DNA of 64,000 bases from Bacteroidota bacterium (lineage in GTDB: Bacteria > Bacteroidota > Bacteroidia > CAIKAF01). The stretch spans positions 1 to 64,000 of the forward strand of contig VGMT01000005.1 of the NCBI GenBank assembly GCA_016866335.1, given 5' to 3'. Shown piece by piece: positions 1 to 8,107 of the stretch. Every line of letters begins with the position of its first letter. The stretch's first letter is position 1. Under the pieces are notes generated by a model. It saw nothing but the letters and a program-made list of their open reading frames with translations, did no database searches and was not told where the DNA came from. The position numbers and the translations under genes are program-made.

Positions 1-316
1 AAACATCGGCATAACCCGAAATGGATGCCGGGCTGGGAGGTGCCGTGGTGCAATTGCAAGCTATGGAACGCCAGCCGTTGGCGGCATAGTGAATTTCAAG
101 GCAAGAGGTGCTGGTATTGAGAATCAACAGGCCCTCTGCCGGATTTTGTATGGCGTTTCTTTGGGTGGTGCTCATGCGCGGAATCAACAAGCCCCCGTTG
201 GTTCCAGTAATGTCAAACAAAGCCGAGGCATCGGGCTGTTGGGTGTTGATGCCAACTTGTTGGGCAAGCAGGGAGCAAGATAGCAGCAAAAAGAGCAAGG
301 TAGGGCGTAGGTTCAT
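1..316 (-). CDS. Secreted protein, N-terminal part (cut by window edge)
   Basis: Reading leftwards from ATG at 316, 105 codons stay open to the window edge. The N-terminus is a clear signal peptide (MNLRPTLLFLLLSCSLLAQQ), followed by a module with the words VGINT, QPDASALFDI, LLIPRMSTTQRNAI, NPAEGLLILNTST and CLEIHYAANGW. The protein encoded at 23319-24038 has the same module with nearly the same spacing, so the two are paralogues in their N-terminal halves. The module is common at the start of exported Bacteroidota proteins and its function is not established. What follows it here is outside the window. The LLSC in the leader could also be read as a lipobox, but the AQQ after it fits signal peptidase I better. 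Confidence 0.8.
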   Translation of the reverse strand, partial: MNLRPTLLFLLLSCSLLAQQVGINTQQPDASALFDITGTNGGLLIPRMSTTQRNAIQNPAEGLLILNTSTSCLEIHYAANGWRSIACNCTTAPPSPASISGYADV

Positions 317-391
317 GGGGTTGGATTTGAAGGCTAAGGTAAGGGGAAATTGGTGAGTATGGTGAAACAGCCTCCTCCAAGGGAATTGAAT

Positions 392-1693
392 TTAATCTAC
401 CCCTAACACCCCCAACAACCCCTCCAATTTATAACCCCTGCTGCCTTTAATCAAAACTTCTCCGTTTAGAGCTGGGTTTGCCAAGGCATGCGCCTTTGCC
501 GCTTCGGTGTCCTTAAAATAAAGGGCGCAATCTGGACCAAACTCCTTTTGTTTCTCGAATTCCGAGCCAATACACCACATAAAGTCTGGGCTGAAGTCTT
601 TGGCTAAGGCCAATATGTTCTTATGTTCTTGTTCTGCGGCTTTTCCCATTTCAAGCATATCGCCCAGAATAAATCCAAAGGGCCGCTGGGCTTCGGCAAC
701 GAAACTGCGCAGGGCCGCTTCCATGCTGCTTGGGTTGGCGTTGTAGGCGTCCAATAGAATGTTCAATCCTTCTCCCTGTATGTATTGGCTGCGCATAAGC
801 TGGGGCCGGTATTCCGAAAGCCCCTGACGTATGTGTTCCTCTGAAACTCCACACCAGCGCGCCAGAGCCACAGCATGCATCATGTTTTCGCTGTTGAAAT
901 GTCCCGCCAATTGCGAAACCACAGGAGCCTCCCAATCCGACATGTGCAATCCCGCCAAATGCCCTGATTTTATGGGAACGCCTTGCCAGGCAGAGCTCTT
1001 TTCCCAGCCATATACAATGCGGTTTAGGTCTTGGCTGTCCTCCATTAAATCGGGCTGAAAATCGGGAACCAGGGCCTTGCCACCAAAAAGCCTAAGGTGT
1101 TCGTACAGTTCGGCGTTGGCCGCCCGAACGCCTTCTACACTTCCAAATCCTTCAAGGTGGTCTTTTCCGTTGTTGGTAATTAGAGCGGCTTGAGGGCTTG
1201 CTAGCCAAGCCAACGAGGCGGTTTCGCCGGCATGGTTCGCCCCAATTTCAATGATGCCCCAACGGTGTTCCGGCTTCAACATCAACAAGGTCAAGGGCAA
1301 GCCAATGTGGTTGTTCAAATTCCCCGGTGTAGCCAAGGTGGGGGCTGCCGCCGACAAACAAGCGTAGCTTAACTCTTTGGTGGTTGTTTTTCCGTTTGAT
1401 CCTCCAATGCAAATCAGGGTGGTTTTCAAGGTGTTTCGGTGAAGTTGGGCCAATTCTTGAAGGGTTTTCAACACATCGTTCACCATCCAGGTTCCGGGAA
1501 TGTGTTGCAGGGAAGGTCGGTCAACAACGGCAAGGGTGGCCCCTTGAGCCAAGGCTGCCTCGGCAAAATCGTTCCCATCAAAATTTCCTCCTTTTAGGGC
1601 AAAAAACAGGCTGCCCGGCACAATTTTCCGGGTGTCGGTGCTGATTCCATTTCCCGACAAGAAGGCGGCATACAGTTCAGACAAAGCTTTCAT
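392..1693 (-). CDS. murF: UDP-N-acetylmuramoyl-tripeptide--D-alanyl-D-alanine ligase
   Basis: MurF joins D-Ala-D-Ala to UDP-MurNAc-tripeptide using ATP, the last cytoplasmic step of peptidoglycan precursor synthesis. The 433-residue product has the Mur ligase P-loop GGSNGKTTTKE near residues 97-107, the central-domain IEIGANHAGE and NNGKDHLEGFGS stretches, and the C-terminal LLDAYNANPSSM and GDMLEMG motifs, in the usual order and length. The frame is open further up to 1741, but I chose ATG 1693 because MKALSELY matches the family start. The longer form would run into the divergent queA start. queA is read away from it with only 40 bp between the two start codons, so the short gap must hold both promoters. 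Confidence 0.95.
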   Translation of the reverse strand: MKALSELYAAFLSGNGISTDTRKIVPGSLFFALKGGNFDGNDFAEAALAQGATLAVVDRPSLQHIPGTWMVNDVLKTLQELAQLHRNTLKTTLICIGGSNGKTTTKELSYACLSAAAPTLATPGNLNNHIGLPLTLLMLKPEHRWGIIEIGANHAGETASLAWLASPQAALITNNGKDHLEGFGSVEGVRAANAELYEHLRLFGGKALVPDFQPDLMEDSQDLNRIVYGWEKSSAWQGVPIKSGHLAGLHMSDWEAPVVSQLAGHFNSENMMHAVALARWCGVSEEHIRQGLSEYRPQLMRSQYIQGEGLNILLDAYNANPSSMEAALRSFVAEAQRPFGFILGDMLEMGKAAEQEHKNILALAKDFSPDFMWCIGSEFEKQKEFGPDCALYFKDTEAAKAHALANPALNGEVLIKGSRGYKLEGLLGVLGVD

Positions 1694-1717
1694 GCCTGCA
1701 AAGTAGGAAAGCTTCCG

Positions 1718-1725
1718 TAATTTTG
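1718..1725 (+). promoter_or_regulatory. TAnnTTTG promoter box of queA
   Basis: TAATTTTG matches the Bacteroidota -7 consensus TAnnTTTG exactly and ends 8 bases before the queA ATG, implying a leader of only a few nucleotides. No convincing -33 TTG is seen at normal spacing. It lies in the 40-bp gap shared with murF. Confidence 0.5.
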
Positions 1726-1733
1726 GGCGCATT

Positions 1734-2894
1734 ATGTACACCGCAGATTTTTTTTATCCCTTAACCGAGTCGCAAATTGCCAAGCATCCTGCCCAGCCCC
1801 GCGACAGCTCAAGGCTCTTGGTGTATAAGCAGGGGTTGATTCAAGATGTAGGATTTTTGGAATTGGCGGAACAGCTGCCCTCAAACACGTTGTTGGTTAG
1901 CAACGAGTCGAAGGTAGTGGCCGCCCGCTTGTTTGCCCAACGCGAAACGGGAGCCCAGATTGAGGTTTTTTTGCTTAAACCCTGGGGCTTAACCATGGAG
2001 CAGGCGCTGGCCTCAAGCCCATCGGTGGCATGGGAAGCCCTGATTGGGAATAAAAAACGCTGGAAGGCTGGGGAAACAATTCGGCTAACCGAACTGCCCC
2101 AGGTGGAATTGGAATGGGAAGATCGTGACAAGGACCTGGTCCGGGTAAACTGGACACAAGAGTTGGGTCTAAGTATGGCCGACATTTTGGATCGGGCCGG
2201 CAGGATTCCCCTGCCTCCCTACTTGAATCGGGACGCTCAGCCCGAAGACAAAGAAAACTACCAAACCATTTTCGCCAAAAACCGGGGCAGCGTGGCCGCG
2301 CCAACCGCCTCCCTTCATTTTACCGACAGGGTGCTTGATACCTTGAAAAAGCGTGGGATTAAGCGCTGCAATGTGACGTTGCACGTGGGGGCGGGCACCT
2401 TTAAACCTGTAACGGCCGAACGCATGCTGGAGCATAAAATGCATGGAGAGGCATTTTCGGTTGGGGGAGACACCTTGCGTTGCTTAGCTGAACACGAGGG
2501 GCCGATTGTTCCTTTGGGCACAACCGCATTCAGAACCTTGGAGTCTTTGTTTTGGGTTGCTCAATCGGAACAGGTTCGGGTTCCTCAGTATCCCGACAAG
2601 GTTTTTCCCCTTAAGTTTGGCAATCGGAAATCGGCCTTTGCTGCCTTGGCCGAGCAATTTCCAAATGGTTTGGAGGGCGAGACCGAGATTTTTATTTATC
2701 CGGGGGGGCCTCTGCACGTGGCCGATGGATTGTTGACGAATTTTCACCAACCCGGCAGTTCTTTAATTATGTTGGTGGCCGCTCTGATTGGGGAGGAATG
2801 GAAAACGGTATATCAACATGCTTTGGAGTCGGGGTACCGCTTTTTGAGTTATGGAGATGCGAGTTTGCTGTGGGGGGATACGGCGGATTCGTAA
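1734..2894 (+). CDS. queA: S-adenosylmethionine:tRNA ribosyltransferase-isomerase
   Basis: QueA transfers and rearranges the ribosyl part of SAM onto preQ1-modified tRNA to make epoxyqueuosine, a step in queuosine synthesis at the wobble position. Seen in the 386-residue product: DSRLLVY near the N-terminus, GRIPLPPYL, GSVAAPTASLHFT, LHVGAGTFKPV, TNFHQPGSSLIMLVAA and the C-terminal SYGDASLLW, all family hallmarks in order. It is longer than the typical form of about 350 residues because of extra sequence in the middle, as in the long Bacteroidota QueA type. The loop reads YPGGPLHVADGLL instead of the more common YPGYxFxxVDGLL. ATG 1734 gives the expected MYTADFFYPL start. A GC-rich intergenic element follows the stop. 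Confidence 0.93.
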   Translation: MYTADFFYPLTESQIAKHPAQPRDSSRLLVYKQGLIQDVGFLELAEQLPSNTLLVSNESKVVAARLFAQRETGAQIEVFLLKPWGLTMEQALASSPSVAWEALIGNKKRWKAGETIRLTELPQVELEWEDRDKDLVRVNWTQELGLSMADILDRAGRIPLPPYLNRDAQPEDKENYQTIFAKNRGSVAAPTASLHFTDRVLDTLKKRGIKRCNVTLHVGAGTFKPVTAERMLEHKMHGEAFSVGGDTLRCLAEHEGPIVPLGTTAFRTLESLFWVAQSEQVRVPQYPDKVFPLKFGNRKSAFAALAEQFPNGLEGETEIFIYPGGPLHVADGLLTNFHQPGSSLIMLVAALIGEEWKTVYQHALESGYRFLSYGDASLLWGDTADS

Positions 2895-2907
2895 AGGCAA
2901 TGCTGTT

Positions 2908-3073
2908 TAGCCCTTGCACGGCCCGGACCCCGGATTGCGGCGGCAGACGCGCAGCGCCGGAGCTATGGGCGGCCGGCTGCGGAGGCGAACAGGGGGAGCC
3001 CCACGCAAGCCTCAGCCGCCCAAGCTGCGGAGCCAGCGGCTACAGCCAAAAGCCGGATAAGGGCCCCAAAAAA
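2908..3073 (+). repeat. GC-rich intergenic element, copy A
   Basis: A GC-rich, non-coding stretch between the convergent ends of queA and purQ. It is the first of four related copies (also 12351-12519 reversed, 25200-25364, 55741-55894). Shared marks are a central block GGCGA...GGAGCC.CACGCAAGC at 2984-3010 and a 3' end AGCCGGATAagggCCCCAAAAAA. The left half carries short complementary runs such as GCCGG/CCGGC that could pair. This copy is the most diverged in the centre (GGCGAACAGGGGGAGCCCC). See the findings for the alignment argument. Confidence 0.7.
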
Positions 3074-3078
3074 GAAAA

Positions 3079-3780
3079 TTAAAGCGAAACCAGTCCCCAA
3101 CGGCCGGCTACCGATTCCAATAAACTTCGGCCGTCGGTATTGCCCATGTTGGGGTGCATAACACGCTCAGGATGAGGCATTAATCCGCAAACATTGCCGG
3201 CAGAATTGCAAATGCCCGCGATGCGATTCGTGCTGCCGTTCGGGTTATGGTCCTCGGCCAATTCACCTTCGGGCGAACAATAGCGCAAGATAACCTGCCC
3301 GCTGTCTTCCAAGCGTTTTAGCTCGTCTTGGGGAGCAAAATACCGGCCTTCGCCATGGGCAATGGGCAGGCGAAGCACTTGGCCAACCTTCGCGTTTTGC
3401 GTCAAAATTGAATCGGTTTGCTCCACGCGCACATGCACATCTCGGCATATAAATCGGCGCTGGGTGTTGTGCAACAAGGCACCGGGCAACAAACCGGCCT
3501 CTACCAGCACCTGAAAACCGTTGCAAATTCCAATCAATGGCCGACCCGAAGCGGCATGCCGTTCCACGGCCTGCATGATGGGAGAAAATCGGGCGATGGC
3601 GCCGGAACGAAGGTAATCTCCGTAGGAAAAACCGCCGGGGAGCACCAGCACATCTACGTTTTGCGTATCGGTGTCTTTATGCCATAGCTGTATGGGTTGG
3701 GCATTGGCAAGCAGCCGGACGGCATCTGCCATGTCTTGGTCGCAGTTGGACCCAGGGAAGGTTACGATGCCCCATTTCAT
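3079..3780 (-). CDS. purQ: Phosphoribosylformylglycinamidine synthase, glutaminase subunit
   Basis: PurQ hydrolyses glutamine and passes ammonia to PurL to convert FGAR to FGAM in purine synthesis. The 233-residue product is a class I glutamine amidotransferase: VTFPGSNCDQD at the N-terminus, the nucleophile elbow IGICNGFQ with Cys86, and a C-terminal MPHPERVMHP carrying the His-Glu of the triad. Length and order fit a stand-alone PurQ, so PurL should be a separate, smaller protein elsewhere. Upstream (rightward) is the repeat-filled icd-purQ gap. A TACCTTCG sequence 8 bases before the start codon (complement of 3789-3796) is one mismatch from the TAnnTTTG promoter box. Confidence 0.95.
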   Translation of the reverse strand: MKWGIVTFPGSNCDQDMADAVRLLANAQPIQLWHKDTDTQNVDVLVLPGGFSYGDYLRSGAIARFSPIMQAVERHAASGRPLIGICNGFQVLVEAGLLPGALLHNTQRRFICRDVHVRVEQTDSILTQNAKVGQVLRLPIAHGEGRYFAPQDELKRLEDSGQVILRYCSPEGELAEDHNPNGSTNRIAGICNSAGNVCGLMPHPERVMHPNMGNTDGRSLLESVAGRWGLVSL

Positions 3781-3949
3781 GGGGCGAAGGTAGCTAGGTT
3801 TGTTTTAAATTGAAAGAGAAAGGGCGGTTTTATGGTCGTATATCATTGCTTCCGTGTTTTAGCACCCAAGCCAAACCCCATTTTCAGTAAAATCAAGGCT
3901 TGCAGAATTGCTTATGAAAAAACGGGGAAGTCAGGAGCTATCGGCGTCT

Positions 3950-4386
3950 ATGTTTTTAGCTGCCCAACAAAGAATGTATGGGGCGGGGCTTTTTGCGTCT
4001 AGGTTTTTAGCCACGAATGCACGAATGGTCGTGGCTGTGGCTTTAGCCGCCCAAGAAAGAATATATGGAGTCGGGCTTTTTGCGTCTAGGTTTTTAGCCA
4101 CGAATGCACGAATGGTCGTGGCTGTGGCTTTAGCCGCCCAAGATAGAATATTTGGAGTCGGGCGTTTTGCGTCTAGGTTTTTAGCCACGAATGCACGAAT
4201 GGTCGTGGCTGTGGCTTTAGCCGCCCAAGAAAGAATATTTGGAGTCGGGCGTTTTGCGACTAGATTATTAGCCACGAATGCCCGAATGGTTGTGGCTGTG
4301 GCTTTAGCCACTCATGCAGGGATATATGGGGCTATGCTTTTTACGTATAGGTTTTTAGCCACGAATGCACGAATGGTTGTGGCTAT
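3950..4386. repeat. 87-bp tandem repeat, about five copies
   Basis: The phrase AGCCACGAATGCACGAATGG recurs at 4009, 4096, 4183, 4270 (one change) and 4357, always exactly 87 bases apart, with a partial unit before the first. Each unit contains CCACGA...TCGTGG, a 6-bp inverted repeat around an internal direct repeat of ACGAATG. Because 87 is a multiple of three, frames on both strands stay open through the array (+ strand 3908-4441, - strand 3931-4311). I regard these as by-products. Copies 2-4 are nearly identical, the outer ones drift, which is typical of a minisatellite growing from the middle. It sits downstream of icd and upstream of purQ. Confidence 0.9.
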
Positions 4387-4393
4387 GTTGGTC

Positions 4394-4520
4394 GCCTCAA
4401 CGACAAAACATTCGTGCATCGTTAAGCTCCCTGCGGCTTAGCATCTTTGCACCAATGTAGCCTCAAAGACAAAACATTCGCGCATTCGTAGCTAAGCTAC
4501 CCGCGGCTTAGCTTCTTTGC
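4394..4520. repeat. Two-copy direct repeat beside the 87-bp array
   Basis: GCCTCAA.GACAAAACATTCG begins at 4394 and again at 4460. The two copies (4394-4450 and 4460-4520) also share GCGGCTTAGC.TCTTTGC at their ends, with small length differences. The CATTCGTGCAT core echoes the ACGAATGCACGAAT words of the neighbouring tandem array on the other strand, so both repeats may derive from the same kind of element. No gene is seen in 4521-4602. Confidence 0.7.
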
Positions 4521-4602
4521 GCAGCCTCTCGCCGAAACGATGCATTTCAATCCGAGATTTTGAAATCGGTCGCGGGCTGAATTTTAGTCGACCATGAACA
4601 GC

Positions 4603-5835
4603 TTACGCCGATAAGCGGGCCGACAATTCCATATCAATCGCGTTCAAGAATTCCTCGGTGTACAAATAGTGCTCTCCGTGGTTGACCTTGTTTCCATGGA
4701 TGCAAATGGCCAAATCTTTGGTCATTTTTCCCGATTCAATGACGTCCACGCAAACCTGTTCTAAGGTTTGGCAAAAGTGAATCAGTTCATTGTTCCCATC
4801 TAATTTTCCACGAAACTCCAAGCCTCTTGTCCATGCAAAAATCGAAGCCACCGGATTGGTCGAGGTAGGCTTGCCTTGTTGGTGCTGACGGTAGTGCCGG
4901 GTTACGGTGCCGTGGGCGGCTTCGGCCTCCATCACTTTGCCGCCGGGGGTTACCAAGGTCGATGTCATTAATCCCAAGGATCCAAAGCCCTGAGCTACCG
5001 TGTCCGACTGCACATCGCCATCGTAGTTTTTGCAGGCCCACACAAAGTTGCCGTTCATTTTTAGGGCGCTGGCCACCATGTCGTCAATCAGGCGGTGTTC
5101 GTAGTAGATACCAGCGGCCTCAAATCTCGTTTTGTAATCGGCTTGGTAAATTGCTTCGAAGATGTCTTTAAAGCGGCCGTCGTATTGCTTTAAAATGGTG
5201 TTTTTGGTTGAGAGGAACAGGGGCCATTTTTTCATCAAAGCCTGATTAAAACAAGCATGGGCAAAGCCAACAATGGACTCCTCGGTGTTGTACATGCCCA
5301 GGGCGACTCCGGCGCCTTTGAATTGGTACACTTCAAATTCTTGAGGGGCGCTGCCGTCTTCGGGGCTAAAGGTCAAGGTCAGTTTGCCGGGGCCAGAAAC
5401 CACAAAATCGGTGGCCCGGTACTGATCGCCAAAGGCATGTCGGCCAATGCAAATAGGGGCAGTCCAGTTGGGAACCAGCCTAGGTATATTCGCCGTTACA
5501 ATGGGCTCCCGAAACACAGTTCCGTCCAAAATGTTCCGAATGGTGCCGTTGGGCGATTTCCACATTTTTTTCAACCCAAACTCTTCCACCCTCTGTTCGT
5601 CGGGCGTAATGGTAGCACATTTAATGCCAACCCCGTAGGTGCGAATGGCATGGGCGGCATCGATGGTTACCTGGTCGTTGGTTTCATCGCGGTATTCAAT
5701 TCCTAAGTCGTAGTACTTTATGTCCAAATCCAAGTACGGAAGAATCAATTTTTCTTTGATGAACTTCCAGATGATGCGGGTCATTTCATCTCCGTCAAGC
5801 TCAACTACGGGATTGGCAACGCGTATTTTAGTCAT
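4603..5835 (-). CDS. icd: NADP-dependent isocitrate dehydrogenase (homodimeric, eukaryote-like type)
   Basis: Oxidatively decarboxylates isocitrate to 2-oxoglutarate with NADP in the TCA cycle. The 410-residue sequence resembles the type II enzymes (the human IDH1/IDH2 group) rather than E. coli Icd: [13 protein letters not shown] at the start, the substrate-binding run [19 protein letters not shown], the metal-binding region RLIDDMVA and [18 protein letters not shown], and the cofactor region [13 protein letters not shown] followed by [16 protein letters not shown]. Length is normal and ATG 5835 gives the usual [15 protein letters not shown] start. It is probably monocistronic, because a 70-bp gap separates it from the secreted-protein gene to the right and about 820 bp of repeats follow it. 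Confidence 0.96.
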   Translation of the reverse strand: MTKIRVANPVVELDGDEMTRIIWKFIKEKLILPYLDLDIKYYDLGIEYRDETNDQVTIDAAHAIRTYGVGIKCATITPDEQRVEEFGLKKMWKSPNGTIRNILDGTVFREPIVTANIPRLVPNWTAPICIGRHAFGDQYRATDFVVSGPGKLTLTFSPEDGSAPQEFEVYQFKGAGVALGMYNTEESIVGFAHACFNQALMKKWPLFLSTKNTILKQYDGRFKDIFEAIYQADYKTRFEAAGIYYEHRLIDDMVASALKMNGNFVWACKNYDGDVQSDTVAQGFGSLGLMTSTLVTPGGKVMEAEAAHGTVTRHYRQHQQGKPTSTNPVASIFAWTRGLEFRGKLDGNNELIHFCQTLEQVCVDVIESGKMTKDLAICIHGNKVNHGEHYLYTEEFLNAIDMELSARLSA

Positions 5836-5906
5836 AATTCAATAGGTATATATAGATGGTAGATTGGTTTATTGGGGCAAATGTGCATAAAACTGAGCGA
5901 AATTCC

Positions 5907-6929
5907 TTAATGTTGGTGCAATTGCACCCATTTTTCTACCAGCGATTGCAGGGAGGGGTAAGAGGAACAAAAGCGGGGGTCGTCAAGGGTCAAGGGCAGT
6001 CGGGTGTTTTGGGACGAGAGGGTATTGCGTAGGCGCTGAAGGGATTCGGGCGAAGGCAATTCGGCTTTATGCTGAATCAGGGATTGCAGGGCCAGTAGGC
6101 GTTCGTAGTCTTTCCAGTTTGGGTCCTTAAGTCCGTTCAACCAAAATTCGGCGGCCTGGGCCTTCGGAAGCCCGGCCGCTGCACGAATGGCCGGCAGCCT
6201 GTGTTTGTCGTGCTGGCTTTCCCAGAACGGATACAGGGTTTCTTTGGTTATGGGAATTTCCAGCAAGGCCACCCATTCCAAAGCATAGCTTTGTTGGTAA
6301 TGCAGGGTGTCTAATTCTCCGCCCATAGGCGCCGGGGGTTCCAGCAGGAAGGGCATCAATCTTTTTGAAAGGGTTTCTTGGGTGCTTTTCCAGCCATCGC
6401 TGCCGGGTTTGTGTTTTAGTAGACAGGTCCAACCGGGCAAAAAGGTAGCCCGGAAAATCCGTTCCGAGACATAAATCGGAAGGGCCGAGTGCAGGAAACC
6501 CCAGGCCACCCAGCCGGCCGAGGCGTACATTAGTCCGTTTTCGGGAGCAGGCAAGGCCAGTCGGCCCTTCCCCAAGCCTTTCACCAGCAGGTATGCCGTA
6601 TCGTTGATCAGGCGAAAGGGGGCTAAATCTCCCCTGCTGGCATCGCAGGGAGGGGCAAGAAAATAAGAAACAATTCCGGTTTTTTTGGAGCGTATTTGGG
6701 GGCCGGCAATGTGCTCCAACACCAACACCCCTTGACCTAAAGTGGGGTCAATCTTGGTCTTTTTTACCTTGATTAAACTCAAGTCGCTGCGGATTAAATC
6801 CGAAAAAAAAGAGGCCTGATAGCTGCGGCGGCTTTGGGCGTTTAGGGCGGGAACAAGCAGAAAGCCCAACAGAAAAAGAGCACATGTGGCAGAAAAATAA
6901 GACCTTTGTATCCTAGCGGTACACATCAC
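5907..6929 (-). CDS. Secreted protein of unknown function
   Basis: I do not recognise a family. The 340-residue product opens with a signal peptide (hydrophobic ALFLLGFLLVPALNAQS, likely cleaved after NA). The mature part starts RRSYQASFFSDLIRSDLSLI, has no membrane segment, and ends in a helical, HEAT-like region with spaced leucines and alanines (RAAAGLPKAQAAEFW, ERLLALQSLIQH) that is only suggestive. Two ATGs stand together at 6929 and 6926. TACCTTTA on the same strand (complement of 6934-6941), 4-7 bases before them, resembles the promoter box. It is divergent from the GT operon at 6959, leaving a 29-bp gap that must hold both promoters. Confidence 0.8.
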   Translation of the reverse strand: MMCTARIQRSYFSATCALFLLGFLLVPALNAQSRRSYQASFFSDLIRSDLSLIKVKKTKIDPTLGQGVLVLEHIAGPQIRSKKTGIVSYFLAPPCDASRGDLAPFRLINDTAYLLVKGLGKGRLALPAPENGLMYASAGWVAWGFLHSALPIYVSERIFRATFLPGWTCLLKHKPGSDGWKSTQETLSKRLMPFLLEPPAPMGGELDTLHYQQSYALEWVALLEIPITKETLYPFWESQHDKHRLPAIRAAAGLPKAQAAEFWLNGLKDPNWKDYERLLALQSLIQHKAELPSPESLQRLRNTLSSQNTRLPLTLDDPRFCSSYPSLQSLVEKWVQLHQH

Positions 6930-6958
6930 CGCATAAAGGTACGCTTATTTATACTTAG

Positions 6959-8107
6959 ATGCGGATATTGCATGTGATTCCGGAGTTGAAAATGGGGGGG
7001 GCTGAGCAATTTGCGCTCAACCTGGTTCATGGTTTGAACGAACTGCCTGGGGTAGAGAGTTTGCTGGTATATTGGGAGCCGATTTTTCAGTTTGAAGATG
7101 CCATGAAAATGCACACCCGAAAAATCAATCTTGAGTTGGATTTAGGGCTGGGACGCATCAACAAATTAAAATGGAAAGAGTGGGACAACCTGGTTCAGGA
7201 GTTTCAGCCCGATATTATTCATTCACACTTGTTTCAAGCCGAATTGGTTGCTCGAGCAAATTCCCGCCCCAACATTCGGTATTTTTCGTCGGTGCACGAC
7301 AACATGCATCAATTGAATTCTATTTGGCAGAAGAGAATACATAACATTCCAGCGGCCTTTTGGGAAAAACACCTTGCCCATTCCTATTACCGAAAAAGCC
7401 AAAACCGCTTTTTAGCCGTTTCTAAAGACACTCAAACGTACTTAAAGCGTGTTTTGCCTGCCGAACTTGCTAAAAGCGTGGACTTGGTTTACAACGGCGT
7501 TTTAACTTCAAAATTCAAGGTTCCCAAAAGGGATTTCCCCGCCCAATTTACGGCCGAAACCCCCCTAAAAATAATCAATGTAGGTAGCTTTCGCTCCTTT
7601 AAAGGACAGGCAAAGCTGATTTCTGCCTTACATACCCTTTTATTGCAAGGTTGCTTCCTGGAAGTCACCTTTTTGGGCCAAGGTCAAGAAATGCAGAACT
7701 GTATTTCATTGGCGGAAAACCTTGGAATTTCAAAACAAGTTAAATTCAAGGGAGTATTGCACGAGCTCCAGCCCGAGTATGCCCAACACCATTTGTATGT
7801 TCATGCCTCCTCTTATGAGTCGTTTGGCTTGGTCTTAATCGAGGCCTTAGCGGCAGGATTGCCCGTAATTGCCTTGGATGCAGGAGGAAATCGCGAGGTT
7901 TTGTTGGATGCCGTACCTACCCGAATGCTCCCCAACACCAGCTCGGCCGTTGAAATTGCTAAAGCCATTTTTGAATGGTATGCCCAGCCAGCCCAATTCA
8001 AGGAGGCCTCTGAACGAGCTGAAATCCTTGCTTCCTCCTTTGATTTTTCAAAGACCTTGTCGTCTATACTTTCGCTCTACCAAGCTTCCTTAAACCAACC
8101 CAAATGA
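6959..8107 (+). CDS. Glycosyltransferase family 4
   Basis: A GT4 (GT-B fold) retaining glycosyltransferase that uses a nucleotide sugar, probably on a lipid-linked or polysaccharide acceptor at the inner membrane. Visible marks in 382 residues: the N-terminal VIPELKMGGAEQFALNL (glycine-rich loop of the acceptor domain), SVHDNMHQ, INVGSFRSFKGQ at the start of the donor domain, and the C-terminal YESFGLVLIEALAAGLPVIALDAGG, containing the E-x7-E nucleotide-sugar motif. The next gene is a clear paralogue with the same HDNM and SEDTRNYL-like words and overlaps it by four bases. It heads the operon 6959-12350. Confidence 0.92.
   Translation: MRILHVIPELKMGGAEQFALNLVHGLNELPGVESLLVYWEPIFQFEDAMKMHTRKINLELDLGLGRINKLKWKEWDNLVQEFQPDIIHSHLFQAELVARANSRPNIRYFSSVHDNMHQLNSIWQKRIHNIPAAFWEKHLAHSYYRKSQNRFLAVSKDTQTYLKRVLPAELAKSVDLVYNGVLTSKFKVPKRDFPAQFTAETPLKIINVGSFRSFKGQAKLISALHTLLLQGCFLEVTFLGQGQEMQNCISLAENLGISKQVKFKGVLHELQPEYAQHHLYVHASSYESFGLVLIEALAAGLPVIALDAGGNREVLLDAVPTRMLPNTSSAVEIAKAIFEWYAQPAQFKEASERAEILASSFDFSKTLSSILSLYQASLNQPK

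Noticed and set aside
1694-1741. Upstream extension of murF to ATG 1741
   Set aside because: It would overlap the queA start and adds 16 residues unlike the family. ATG 1693 fits MurF.
3950-4386. CRISPR array
   Set aside because: The repeated unit is 87 bases with no unique spacers, and there are no cas genes.
3908-4441. 177-aa plus-strand ORF (and 126-aa minus-strand ORF) across the tandem repeat
   Set aside because: Both strands are open only because the repeat unit is 87 bases. The peptide is a low-complexity repeat without family features.
5257-5706. 149-aa antisense ORF inside icd
   Set aside because: It lies wholly within the well-conserved icd sequence on the other strand and has no recognisable domain.
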